64,000 nt of DNA from Acetatifactor muris. GTDB taxonomy: Bacteria > Bacillota > Clostridia > Lachnospirales > Lachnospiraceae. Shown piece after piece: positions 14,066 to 22,545 of the stretch. The notes below the pieces were generated by a model, which worked only from the letters and a program-made list of their open reading frames with translations, was not told the origin of the DNA and searched no databases. The DNA lies in NCBI RefSeq assembly GCF_024623325.1, contig NZ_JANJZD010000002.1, forward strand, positions 1 through 64,000, written 5' to 3'. Both the position numbers and the translations under genes were made by a program. Each line of letters begins with the position of its first letter. The first letter of the stretch is position 1.

Positions 14066-16305
14066 TTCCTCAGATAATCAGCCGTAATGGTCTGCCCATG
14101 CTCCGCCAGCGCCTGCGGGGTCCCGGTAAAGACTACCTCACCGCCCAGCGTCCCCCCGTCCGGCCCCATGTCAATCACGTAATCCGCCAGCTTTACCACA
14201 TCCATGTTATGTTCGATCACAACCACCGTGTTCCCCTGCTCCACAAAGCCGTCCAGAAGTTTCATAATTGTCTTCACATCGGAAGCATGGAGCCCGGTGG
14301 TGGGTTCATCCAGCACATAGATATTCCCCTTCTGTCCCAGGTATTTTGCCAGCTTTACCCGCTGCCGCTCGCCCCCTGACAGAGTGGATAAGGGCTGTCC
14401 AAGGGAAAGGTAGGGAAGCCCCACCTCCACCATGGCGTGCAGCGCCCTGCAGATTTTCGGACGGCCGGAAAAGAAGCCTTCGGCCTCCTCTGCGCTCATA
14501 TCCAGAATCTCCACAATATTTTTCCCTTTGTATAAATAGGAAAGCGCCTCGTTGCTGTAACGGCTCCCGCCGCAAGCCTCGCAGGTGGTCGTCACCGGGT
14601 CCATGAAGACCAGCTCGGTGGTGACAGCCCCCCGTCCTTTGCAGACCGGGCAGGCGCCTTTGCTGTTAAAGGAAAATAGGGCGGCGCTCACGTTGTTTTC
14701 TTTCGCCATCTGTTTTCGGATATCATCGAAAAACCCCAGGAAGGTGGCCGGGGTTGAACGCCCGGTGGCTGTCACCGGGGACTGGTCCACCAGGATGACC
14801 TGTTCCGGATACTGCCCGGCAAACACGTCCCGGATCAGGGAGCTTTTCCCGGAGCCTGCCACACCGGTCACCGCAGTCAACACACGCAGGGGGATATCAA
14901 CGGAAACCTGTTTCAGATTGTGCAGGCTGGCATGTTTGACAGGCAGGAACCCTTGGGGCTTCCTTGGCTCCGCCTTAAAGGGTATCTCCATCTCCATGGC
15001 CTTCCCGGTTAATGTGCCGGAGCCAAGGAGCCCCTGATAGCTGCCCTGATAGAGAACCTCCCCGCCGTTTTTTCCTGCCAGCGGCCCCACATCGATCACT
15101 TCATCCGCAATGGAGATTACATCCTTATCATGCTCCACCACCAGGACCGTATTCCCCTTATCCCGGAGGGCACGCAGCAGCCTGGTCATGCGGTGTACAT
15201 CCCGTGGGTGCATCCCGGTGCTTGGCTCATCGAAAATATAGAGCATGCCCGTGAGGGCGCTCCCCATGTAGCGCACCAGCTTCAGGCGCTGTGCCTCCCC
15301 GCCGGACAAGGTAGCCGCTTCCCGGTTCAGGGAAAGGTAAGGGAGGCCGATCTCGATCATGCGGGTCAGGGTCATAACCAGGCTCTCCGCCACCGACCTG
15401 CCCTTTGGGTCTGTGACTGTCCCCAGAACCCGTTTCAGTTCTGTCAACTCCATCTCACACATCTCACTGATATCATACCCGGCAATCTTACAGGACAGGG
15501 CCGCCCCGTTTAGGCGTTTCCCATGGCAGAGGGGACAGTCGGATTCCCGGACATATTTTGCCAGCCGGCCTGCAGAAGTTTCCCCAAGTTCGGAGCTGTC
15601 CCTTTTTAACAGCAGCCGGCTCATCATGTTGTGGATGCCCTCCACCTGCTTCGACACCCGCTTCCCGCCCGGTTCCTCCGAACCGTACAGCAGAAGGTTC
15701 CGTTCCCTTTCGGAATAGTCCTGCCATTTTTTATCCAGGTCAAACAGGCCGCTGTCTGTATACTGCTTCCAGTACCAGTTCCCCACACGGAACGTGGGCA
15801 GCTCCACCATCCCCTCATTCCAGCTTTTATCTTCCTTTATAAGAGGAAGGACGTCCAGCGTCATCACCTTCCCCAATCCGGAACACTCCGGACACATGCC
15901 CCCCGGATTGTTGAAGGAAAAGCAGGAGGGTGTTCCCACATGGGGTTCCCCGATCCGGGAGTAGAGCAGCCGCAGGGCGGAATACATGTCGCTGATGGTC
16001 CCCACCGTGGAACGGGCGTTGCCCCCAAGGGGGTTCTGGTCAATGATGACCGAGGGGGAAAGGTTTTCGATTCTTTCCGCCTTTGGTTTCTCATACTTCG
16101 GGAGCCTGCCCCGGACATAAGCGCTGTAGGTCTCGTTCATCTGGCGCTGGCTCTCTGCCGCAATGGTGTCAAACACGACGCTGGATTTCCCGGAGCCGGA
16201 GACCCCGGTGAATACAACGAGCTTTTGTTTTGGTATCTTTAAGGAAATATTTTTCAGATTGTTCTGGCATAAGCCCTGAATAACGATATGATTCTGATCT
16301 GGCAT
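14059..16305 (-). CDS. Short UvrA-like ABC protein (DrrC-type drug protection)
   Basis: 748 residues; canonical UvrA has about 940. AAAGGAG six bases ahead of ATG 16305 sets the start. Two ABC ATPase halves: Walker A GVSGSGKSS and GVAGSGKSS, signatures TLSGGEAQRLKL and TLSGGERQRVKL, and Walker B YIFDEPSTGMH and YVLDEPTTGLH. Zinc-site cysteines are in CPECSGLGK, CPLCHGKRL, CPVCKGRG and CEACGGSRY. The short form lacks much of the UvrB-binding insertion. Such proteins (DrrC type) are known to strip intercalators from DNA. Next to an exporter and GyrI-type regulators, drug protection is the likely role. Confidence 0.88.
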   Translation of the reverse strand: MPDQNHIVIQGLCQNNLKNISLKIPKQKLVVFTGVSGSGKSSVVFDTIAAESQRQMNETYSAYVRGRLPKYEKPKAERIENLSPSVIIDQNPLGGNARSTVGTISDMYSALRLLYSRIGEPHVGTPSCFSFNNPGGMCPECSGLGKVMTLDVLPLIKEDKSWNEGMVELPTFRVGNWYWKQYTDSGLFDLDKKWQDYSERERNLLLYGSEEPGGKRVSKQVEGIHNMMSRLLLKRDSSELGETSAGRLAKYVRESDCPLCHGKRLNGAALSCKIAGYDISEMCEMELTELKRVLGTVTDPKGRSVAESLVMTLTRMIEIGLPYLSLNREAATLSGGEAQRLKLVRYMGSALTGMLYIFDEPSTGMHPRDVHRMTRLLRALRDKGNTVLVVEHDKDVISIADEVIDVGPLAGKNGGEVLYQGSYQGLLGSGTLTGKAMEMEIPFKAEPRKPQGFLPVKHASLHNLKQVSVDIPLRVLTAVTGVAGSGKSSLIRDVFAGQYPEQVILVDQSPVTATGRSTPATFLGFFDDIRKQMAKENNVSAALFSFNSKGACPVCKGRGAVTTELVFMDPVTTTCEACGGSRYSNEALSYLYKGKNIVEILDMSAEEAEGFFSGRPKICRALHAMVEVGLPYLSLGQPLSTLSGGERQRVKLAKYLGQKGNIYVLDEPTTGLHASDVKTIMKLLDGFVEQGNTVVVIEHNMDVVKLADYVIDMGPDGGTLGGEVVFTGTPQALAEHGQTITADYLRKR

Positions 16306-16341
16306 GATGTTCTCCTTTCTGGCCTTTGGCCTGGTCTTAGC

Positions 16342-16382
16342 AGTATAACAGCATGCCGGAAAATGTACTCGACTTTTTTTGC
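16342..16382 (-). promoter_or_regulatory. uvrA promoter with shared AraC-box-like motif
   Basis: Minus strand: GCAAAAAAAGTCGAGTAC (16382-16365), then 17 bases and -10 TATACT (16347-16342), 36 bases before the start codon. The first 15 bases are the same as in the araC promoter at 14024-14010. Confidence 0.55.
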
Positions 16383-16464
16383 CCTTTTCAGAACAGACAA
16401 ACTTCATTCCCACTTCTTTATTTTCGAGTCCTCCGTCAAATCTTTAACAGCGTATAGTAACAAT

Positions 16465-16494
16465 AAGAACCTCTGGATTTTTCCAAAGGTTCCT
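16465..16494 (-). terminator. Hairpin after the 655-residue unknown gene
   Basis: Arms AGGAACCTTTGG and CCAGAGGTTCTT (one G-U pair, loop AAAAAT) begin seven bases after the stop of the unknown gene on the minus strand. The following ATTGTTAC is only moderately T-rich. A likely end of the AbiL-like operon. Confidence 0.5.
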
Positions 16495-16500
16495 ATTGCA

Positions 16501-18468
16501 TTATGATACCAATATTTTTTTGTTAATTGAAATCAGCTCGGATAACTCGTCCAATTCAATAAATGTTACTTTCTTTCCAGACAACCTTGCCAAGTGTCTC
16601 AAAGTTCCTTTAAATCCTGCATCAATATATTGCGGAATGACTACTGCTATTATTTGACAACGAGCATCTATCATTCCCTGCTCCACAAACTGACGAATTA
16701 TCTCCTGCCCTTCTCCTGATGTTGATAATAGTGGTTTTCTTATTTTTTCATCATCATTAACAGATTTTCTAGGTCGGTTTTCACTATTCTTTTTTATGAT
16801 ACCCTTTAAATCATATGCTTTATTTCCAATTTTCACTTCCGCAGCAACATCCCCATACTCCATGCCTTTGTGAGGTTGTGGACGATAGCCTGGTAAAATG
16901 GTATAAAAAACTTTAGGTAAACATGCCATTCCATCATTTTCAGTACATTTTTCAATTTTTGCATATGAACAGGTTCCAGAACCACATTTCTCATTCATAT
17001 TTACCGCATAAGCTTTCACTCTATGTGTAAGGGCCACTGAATCATGTTTAAAGCATTCTATTGCTGCAAATGGAATTTCAACTTCTGTTTGCAAATTCTC
17101 TGTTCCATTAACAATATATCCCATATCGCCTACAATGCAGATATTATATTCTAAAGAATAGTCTTTAAATATTTTCTGAATATTTTTATTGATCATACTT
17201 ACCAATATAGATCTTGGAACATACCAATTTACAATCTCACAAGTATCATGACCATCCGCACATTTAATTTTTAAGGATGCCCCACACTCACATTCTTTTA
17301 TTATCTCCCTTCCCATCTTCAACTCTGTTCCACATTCAGTGCAATATGGAGTCTCATAAGAATCACAAGTTTTGCAATATATTCTCGGAAACTTGATAAA
17401 CCATTTACTATTATCCAATACCGATAATTTATCTACCGGAATCTGGAACTCATACTCGTCTCTATCAAGAGAAGCTATAATTTGTGTCAAATACCAATTC
17501 AGTTGCGTAATTTCAATTCCGCTTGCCCCTGTCCATTTTATTTCCTGTCCTACTTCTTTAAAAATTTCTTCAGCTGGCTTCCCTTTTAATTTTTCAATTT
17601 CCTCCAAAATAATTTTAATCGAATTTTCAGACCACTCAAACAGAACAGAAGCTGGCAAATGTTTATAAATTCCAATACTGCCGTTTCTAACATTATATTT
17701 AATCGTAGCATCAATATTCTCGGTAATTGCCGAGATAAAACTCCCAGATGTATCAATTCTCTCAGAACGAATTCTGCTAATCTCTTCTTCTTGATCAGGC
17801 GTAATTCCCCCAGCTCTTGACACAATTGTTTTCTCTCCACCTTTTCCCTGCAACACAATTCTGCTTATGGCCTTAGAATTTGTGCATTTGTCAATTGCTG
17901 ATTTTGGGGGCTTTATTTGTGTTACCGGGTTTTTAAATAAATCAGCAATGTATTTTGTCATAAAAGCCGTCATTTTCTCATGTTTACTAATGCAGGCAAG
18001 ATATGTTGATGCCTTTCCAATCCATAAGCATCCTCTATGTTGTTCCCATACACTGGCATTTTGCCCATCCTCATTAACATAAGTATATTCTTTGCTATAA
18101 ACATATAAAACTTCTGTACGGTCCTCATATTCTTTTACAGATAAAATTTTTAATTTTCTATATCCAGAAACAGAAAGATATTCCTCCTCCACATTTTCCA
18201 GGGAATTAACAATACCATAATCTGAATCTTTCAACGATGATTGAAATGTCCATAACGTAAACGTTACTCGGTCACCATAAATATAATCATTTACATATTG
18301 CTCTATTTCCTCATCCGAAAGGATCCCATAAGATAATATCTTATCTATTATTGTATTCTTTTCCTTTCCGTTAACTTCTTTTTCTTCTATTCCCTTTTTT
18401 ACTGCAATATCATGTAAAGCATACCAAGGCAAAGTTCGTAGTTTTTTGTTTTTTACTGATGTATCCAA
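16501..18468 (-). CDS. Unknown protein following AbiL pair: SAP-like, Zn-ribbon, possible nuclease
   Basis: 655 residues from TTG 18468, chosen for AAAGGGGGAG six bases before it and because it starts 13 bases after the RloB-like stop. Residues 8-47 fit a SAP/Rho-N-like helix-loop-helix (LPWYALHDIAVKKGI, NTIIDKIL). Residues 365-410 hold nine Cys/His ligands (CKTC, CTEC, CECG, CADGH, C), likely one or two zinc ribbons; more Cys lie at 495-516. Residues about 536-640 (YGDVAAEVKI, then IIRQFVEQGMIDARCQIIAV) resemble a restriction-endonuclease-like fold with D540, E544 and K546 as a candidate site. No signal peptide. I know no named family. The AT-rich composition matches the AbiL pair, not the flanks. 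The nuclease reading is inference. Confidence 0.7.
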   Translation of the reverse strand: MDTSVKNKKLRTLPWYALHDIAVKKGIEEKEVNGKEKNTIIDKILSYGILSDEEIEQYVNDYIYGDRVTFTLWTFQSSLKDSDYGIVNSLENVEEEYLSVSGYRKLKILSVKEYEDRTEVLYVYSKEYTYVNEDGQNASVWEQHRGCLWIGKASTYLACISKHEKMTAFMTKYIADLFKNPVTQIKPPKSAIDKCTNSKAISRIVLQGKGGEKTIVSRAGGITPDQEEEISRIRSERIDTSGSFISAITENIDATIKYNVRNGSIGIYKHLPASVLFEWSENSIKIILEEIEKLKGKPAEEIFKEVGQEIKWTGASGIEITQLNWYLTQIIASLDRDEYEFQIPVDKLSVLDNSKWFIKFPRIYCKTCDSYETPYCTECGTELKMGREIIKECECGASLKIKCADGHDTCEIVNWYVPRSILVSMINKNIQKIFKDYSLEYNICIVGDMGYIVNGTENLQTEVEIPFAAIECFKHDSVALTHRVKAYAVNMNEKCGSGTCSYAKIEKCTENDGMACLPKVFYTILPGYRPQPHKGMEYGDVAAEVKIGNKAYDLKGIIKKNSENRPRKSVNDDEKIRKPLLSTSGEGQEIIRQFVEQGMIDARCQIIAVVIPQYIDAGFKGTLRHLARLSGKKVTFIELDELSELISINKKILVS

Positions 18469-18481
18469 ATACTCTCCCCCT

Positions 18482-19192
18482 TTAATTGCAAGCTTCCTTA
18501 AATCTCTGTGCAACATGCTCCGGCAAATACTTAACCAGTTCTTCCACCAACTCATACACCTTCGTTCCCGGCGCAATTTCTGCTGGTGTCTTACTTTTAC
18601 CATCATTTATGATACGTTTGGCATATCGAATTGCCAGCTTTGGATTTCCTTTTTCCGTCAAAATATCAAAAATATCTTTCATATTTTTCTGATATTTTCC
18701 AATCCCCAATTCCCTGAATTTATCATTCAGGAATGCTATGTATTCCCTCCTATGATTATTCGCTGTATAATATGCAAAATGCAAAAGAAACCAGAACTCA
18801 ATACATTCATTACTCCATGCTGTATGATATTGAAGTTGAGAACTTTCTTAATTTAAGTTCTCTGCCCGATTGACAACACCATTAAAATCATCTGCCGGAA
18901 AGCTGTCTTTATCATAAACGCGCCAAATCTGGCCCTTTTGGATTTTGTTCTTCTTTACATATCTTTCCGCCATTCCGATTACTCGCATCGTTTCTGCCTG
19001 ACAGGGTTCTATTTCAATTAGAACCATATCCTTATAAATCGGATTATCTTCAATCAGCTTTTTGAATCCCATAAAATACAGAGGTTCTGTCTGCTGCCCC
19101 TCGCAGAAGATATAGTATCTGTACTGCTTCATTTCCAGATACTCCTGACGGCGCTTCTTTTTCCACTTCTCCATTCCGGCTTTTTTAGGCAT
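18482..19192 (-). pseudogene. RloB/AbiLii-like gene with an in-frame stop
   Basis: One continuous frame of 237 codons is broken only by a TAA at 18850-18848. Before it: KQYRYYIFCEGQQTEPLYFM and WRVYDKDSFPADDF, the TOPRIM-like RloB core. After it: QYHTAWSNECIEFWFLLHFA and YELVEELVKYLPEHVAQRF, the usual RloB C-terminus. Both parts together have normal length. The ATG overlaps the end of the RloA-like gene by 8 bases. RloB proteins pair with an AAA ATPase (AbiLi/RloA) in abortive infection. A single nonsense base change (for example AAA or CAA to TAA) explains it. Confidence 0.8.
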
Positions 19193-20410
19193 TGACCTTC
19201 CCCCAATCTATAATTCTTTTGAGATACGGATCAGCGCCATATTTTCCTTCCAGATATTGCTTATCGAATTTGGCATCCTTACGAACAGATTCGCCTTTTT
19301 CGTTCTTAAATTCCACCAATGAATACAATTTAGAGTTTTGAGCATTCCCTTTTGCCACGAACCAGATTTCATCCCTTCGAAACACTTCATTGTTCATTGT
19401 AGACAGATCATGGGATGTGAAGATTAATTGTGCTTTCTTTTTATTAATACTCATATCATTAAACATCATAATAATATGGCGCAGCAAAACAGGATGTATC
19501 TTTGCATCCAGTTCATCAATAACCAAAACGGTTCCCGTAAGTAAACATCCGGCAATAAATGGCATTAAACCAAATAATTTCCTTGTCCCGCTGGATTCTT
19601 CCAGTAAGTTTAACTCCGTCTCATAGCCATCCACCAAATGCTTTGTATACACATCGATTCTGTCATTTTCATCCTCAACTACACGAAAATCCACGATATC
19701 CAGATCCATTTCCTGTATCATGTCAAGCATAAGCTGCTTCACATCCTCTGAATTTGATACTGCCATACGAAGTTCTTCAATCGGATTACCATAGTTTAAA
19801 ATATCAATTCCGTATTCAAACCAATCCAGAACATCTTTTACTACCTCATTTTTTTATAAGTGATCCCAAGATAAGACAGCAACGGTAATGTCGCGGACAA
19901 GTCCTCACTGGCTTTCAGTTTGGAAAATACACCTTTTAAAGAAATTTCTTCCGTATCCCGTTCGAAAAGCGCTGAACGTCGTCCCGTGTCCAATTTTACA
20001 CGGTCCAAACTTTCATAATTTACAACATCCTTCATGATATGGAGTTTATACCGATACTCCGCAATTTCTGTACGGAAAAAAATTTCAAACTCTGTTGGCT
20101 GGCTTTTCGTTTTTTTTGAGAATGCAAAAGGTTCGATGAGCAGCCTTTTCTGAAGAAATATACGTTCCTCCTTATCACCAGTTGCATATAATGGACGAAG
20201 TACTTTTGAAGCCAACGTATGCATTGCCTCCAATACGTTTGACTTTCCACCTCCATTTGGCCCATATATTGCGGAAATCGGCAAAAACAATTCTCCATCT
20301 TTATCACGAATTATATTATTTTCATGTTCAGAAATAGCAGCTGCCTGCATATCAAAGGTCATTTCATCCCGAATGCTTTTATAATTTTTCACTGTAAATT
20401 GGCACAGCAT
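19185..20410 (-). pseudogene. RloA/AbiLi-like AAA ATPase with a frameshift in an A7 run
   Basis: From ATG 20410 (GGAGGG eight bases ahead) the frame gives CQFTVKNYKSIRDEMTFDM and Walker A IYGPNGGGKSN. It shifts at seven A (minus strand 19855-19849). In the -1 frame it continues NEVVKDVLDWFEYGIDILNY, then Walker B VLVIDELDAKIHP and SHDLSTMNN, to a stop at 19185. Joined, it is about 408 residues, a normal size for this SMC-like ATPase (AbiLi/RloA, often annotated ATP-binding protein). It is the first gene of the operon. The lesion could be a real indel, an assembly error or frameshifting on the A7 run. Confidence 0.8.
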
Positions 20411-20447
20411 CTCTTTTTCCCTCCAGTTTATGTGTCTTTCAATATCT

Positions 20448-20508
20448 ATTATACTCATTTTTAAAATTTTATAAACAATATATGAGATATTTTCTCATAT
20501 TTATTGTT
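20448..20508 (-). promoter_or_regulatory. Promoter/palindrome before the AbiL-like operon
   Basis: Minus strand -10 TATAAT (20453-20448), 38 bases before the RloA start. A candidate -35 TTGTTT (20478-20473) is 19 bases away. It is overlapped by an imperfect palindrome, arms AACAATATATGAGA (20474-20487) and TCTCATATTTATTGTT (20493-20508), which may bind a repressor. Confidence 0.45.
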
Positions 20509-20527
20509 GAAATTATTCATCAAAACA

Positions 20528-20560
20528 GGACATCCAACATATATCCTATGTCGAATGTCC
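20528..20560 (-). terminator. Putative terminator of the envelope operon
   Basis: Arms GGACATTCGACATA and TATGTTGGATGTCC (minus strand, with G-U and one mismatch) are followed by TGTTTTGATG. It lies 60 bases past the stop of the Ig-like lipoprotein gene. Confidence 0.4.
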
Positions 20561-20620
20561 CTCATTTAAGGACTTTCCATTTTCTGTTACATCCCTTCTC
20601 CATGCTGTTTTTAACAGCAT

Positions 20621-21496
20621 TTACTCCCCCTCTATTCCCGCCATCCTCCCATGCCCCACCAGAAACTCAGCGCTCAGTGTTTCCACCACAAGCCTGTACG
20701 TTCCCGGTTCCAGCGTACCGTAAATATTCAGATTATAGGTCTCGCTGGCGCTCTCCCCGTTCGGAAGGATATGGGCGATATCCTGGAATCCCACATTATC
20801 CGCCCTTACCGGTACCGTATACCACTGGCCGTCTATCTGCTTCTGGATAGAAAAGTATTCCCCGTAGGAAAATTCCTCCCCGCTGTTATTGGTAATCCGT
20901 ACCGTAATCTCGCTTGTCCCTATGTCCTCCACCGTCAAAGTCAGACCCTCCGGGACTTCTGCCGTCTGCTCATCCGCTTTCAGAAGGAAGATCGTATGGT
21001 ATGCCGATAAACGCCCCGCATTGGGAAAATTCAGGGCATTCCAGGTATCCTCATCCTTGCCTTCCATCTGTTCCCATAAACCAGACAAATCCGTATCCCC
21101 ATAATAAACCGCCCCGTCATTCTTAAGCCAGACACCGCCGGAGGCCGCCACGGAAATGTCAAAGCCATCCTGACTGCTGACCCAGAACCCGTAAAAGGGA
21201 GGCTCCATCTGGGAGGGGGCATCTTCCTCTGCCGCCTGGAGGGGGATACCATTAATTTTTTTAATCACTTCCTTCTCCGCACCGCTGTCATACAGCGTCC
21301 TGACCGCAACCGTTTCCCCGTCAAAATAATACATCTGGAAAGCGCTTGTGTCCGGGCTTGCCCCGGCAAGGATATTTCCACCTTTGTCATTTCTTCTGCC
21401 ATTTCGTATTCCATACAAAACCGCCGCCAGAATAAGCAGAGAGAGTATCAAAACTGTTATATATTTCTTCCTCCAAAGTACTTTTTCTGTTTTCAC
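20621..21496 (-). CDS. Membrane-anchored protein with Ig-like domain
   Basis: 291 residues from GTG 21496 (AAAGGA eight bases before). One N-terminal membrane segment (YITVLILSLLILAAVLYGI) with basic residues before it, so the bulk is outside the cell. A short conserved-looking middle (FQMYYFDGETVAVRTLYDSG) precedes a C-terminal immunoglobulin-like beta domain (LTLTVEDIGTSEITVRITNN; SIQKQIDGQWYTVPV; TYNLNIYGTLEPGTYRLVVE). Such Ig-like domains occur in Firmicutes surface lipoproteins; ligand unknown. Same direction as the amidase gene and probably in its operon or with its own repeat-linked promoter. Confidence 0.72.
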   Translation of the reverse strand: MKTEKVLWRKKYITVLILSLLILAAVLYGIRNGRRNDKGGNILAGASPDTSAFQMYYFDGETVAVRTLYDSGAEKEVIKKINGIPLQAAEEDAPSQMEPPFYGFWVSSQDGFDISVAASGGVWLKNDGAVYYGDTDLSGLWEQMEGKDEDTWNALNFPNAGRLSAYHTIFLLKADEQTAEVPEGLTLTVEDIGTSEITVRITNNSGEEFSYGEYFSIQKQIDGQWYTVPVRADNVGFQDIAHILPNGESASETYNLNIYGTLEPGTYRLVVETLSAEFLVGHGRMAGIEGE

Positions 21497-21522
21497 CAAT
21501 GTTTTCCTTTCTGATGGTTTCT

Positions 21523-21556
21523 TTTATTATTACTCTATTGACCGATTCTGGGAAGC
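21523..21556 (+). repeat. Dispersed repeat, copy 3
   Basis: TTATTATTACTCTATTGACC followed by GATTCTGGGAAGCC. On the minus strand it lies 27 bases before the GTG of the Ig-like gene and 17 bases after the amidase stop. Confidence 0.65.
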
Positions 21557-21572
21557 CCTAAAATAAGCAACA

Positions 21573-22400
21573 CTACCCCGCTTTTCCTTCCAGCCCTTCT
21601 ACAATCCCCTCCACCAGCTCCTGGGCCAGCTTTCCCTGGTATTCCCCTGATATCAGTTGATTCCTCTCATTATAATTGGAAAGGTATCCTGTTTCCACCA
21701 ATACGGCAGGAACCGTTGTATTTTTCAAAATATAGTAGCCGGAAGGCTTTGCATTCCTCGAAACAATCTCCCCACTCTTTTCTATGGTATCCAAAATCCT
21801 TTCGGCATAATATTTCCCGTCCTCCGCCCCTTTGCAGTAATAGCATTCCAGGCCGTAGATCGAACTGTCTTTCTCATAATAGTTGCAGTGGATACTGACA
21901 AAAAGATCCGCTTTTTCTCCGTTTGCAACCCGTACCCTTTCCTCCAGCTTTATAAATATATCCTGCTCCCTTGTAAGGACCACACAGATGCCCTGGTTCT
22001 CCAACAGCTCTCTCATTTTCAACACAACAGCCAGGTTGATTTCCTTTTCCGTGGCCTTCTGCTCCACGGTTCCTCCGTCCTCCCCGCCGTGTCCGGCATC
22101 CAGGACTACCGTATATTTTTCCTGCTCTGGAAATTCCGTGTCCGGTTTATTTTCTTCCACGCCGGGTACGGCTTCCCGAACGGAATCTGCCTTAAGAGCA
22201 GAATCCTTATGATCTTTGCGAAAAAAATCCCGGATATACAGACAGCCGCAGACCATCAGAAGAAGCATGACTGCCAGGACAGCCGCCACGATTCCCCGGA
22301 CTGTATAGGCTATAATCCTCCGCCGTAGTCTGGCAATCCTCTTTTCTCTTTTTCTCCGGCTCTCTGCCTTCCAGACCGGCTGTCTTCTCCTTTGCTCCAT
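21573..22400 (-). CDS. N-acetylmuramoyl-L-alanine amidase (Amidase_3)
   Basis: 275 residues; GGAG five bases ahead selects ATG 22400. A basic N-terminus leads to a membrane segment (VAAVLAVMLLLMVCGCLYI), so the enzyme is anchored outside. The catalytic domain spans about 90-270: VVLDAGHGGEDGGTV (first zinc His), the EKEINLAVVLKMRELLE helix, DLFVSIHCNYYE (second zinc His) and VLVETGYLSN (catalytic Glu). It cleaves the amide between MurNAc and the stem peptide of peptidoglycan. Its place behind an ECF sigma/anti-sigma pair suggests induction by wall stress. Confidence 0.92.
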   Translation of the reverse strand: MEQRRRQPVWKAESRRKREKRIARLRRRIIAYTVRGIVAAVLAVMLLLMVCGCLYIRDFFRKDHKDSALKADSVREAVPGVEENKPDTEFPEQEKYTVVLDAGHGGEDGGTVEQKATEKEINLAVVLKMRELLENQGICVVLTREQDIFIKLEERVRVANGEKADLFVSIHCNYYEKDSSIYGLECYYCKGAEDGKYYAERILDTIEKSGEIVSRNAKPSGYYILKNTTVPAVLVETGYLSNYNERNQLISGEYQGKLAQELVEGIVEGLEGKAG

Positions 22401-22451
22401 ATCCGCTCCTGCATCTGTCTCTTTCTGGGATTTACAAAAAACAGCCAATTA

Positions 22452-22490
22452 AGCATGTCAAAGCCTCTGTTTCACGGACCCTGACATGCT
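22452..22490 (-). terminator. Terminator-like hairpin between lipoprotein and amidase genes
   Basis: Perfect 9-base arms AGCATGTCA/TGACATGCT separated by about 21 bases, followed on the minus strand by TAATTGGCTGTTTTTT. The large loop is unusual, but the T run and the position 56 bases after a stop support termination or partial read-through. Confidence 0.45.
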
Positions 22491-22545
22491 CACCTGGCAT
22501 AATTATGGTATGATTCCATATATTCCGGCAGCGGAAAAATACTGT

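Noticed and set aside
19849..19855. Programmed -1 frameshifting as the sole explanation of the RloA break
   Set aside because: Only the second Lys codon could re-pair cleanly, and I see no clear downstream stem. A plain indel or assembly error is simpler, so it is kept only as an option.
21657..22328. 223-codon plus-strand frame
   Set aside because: Mirror of the amidase gene, which has all its catalytic motifs.
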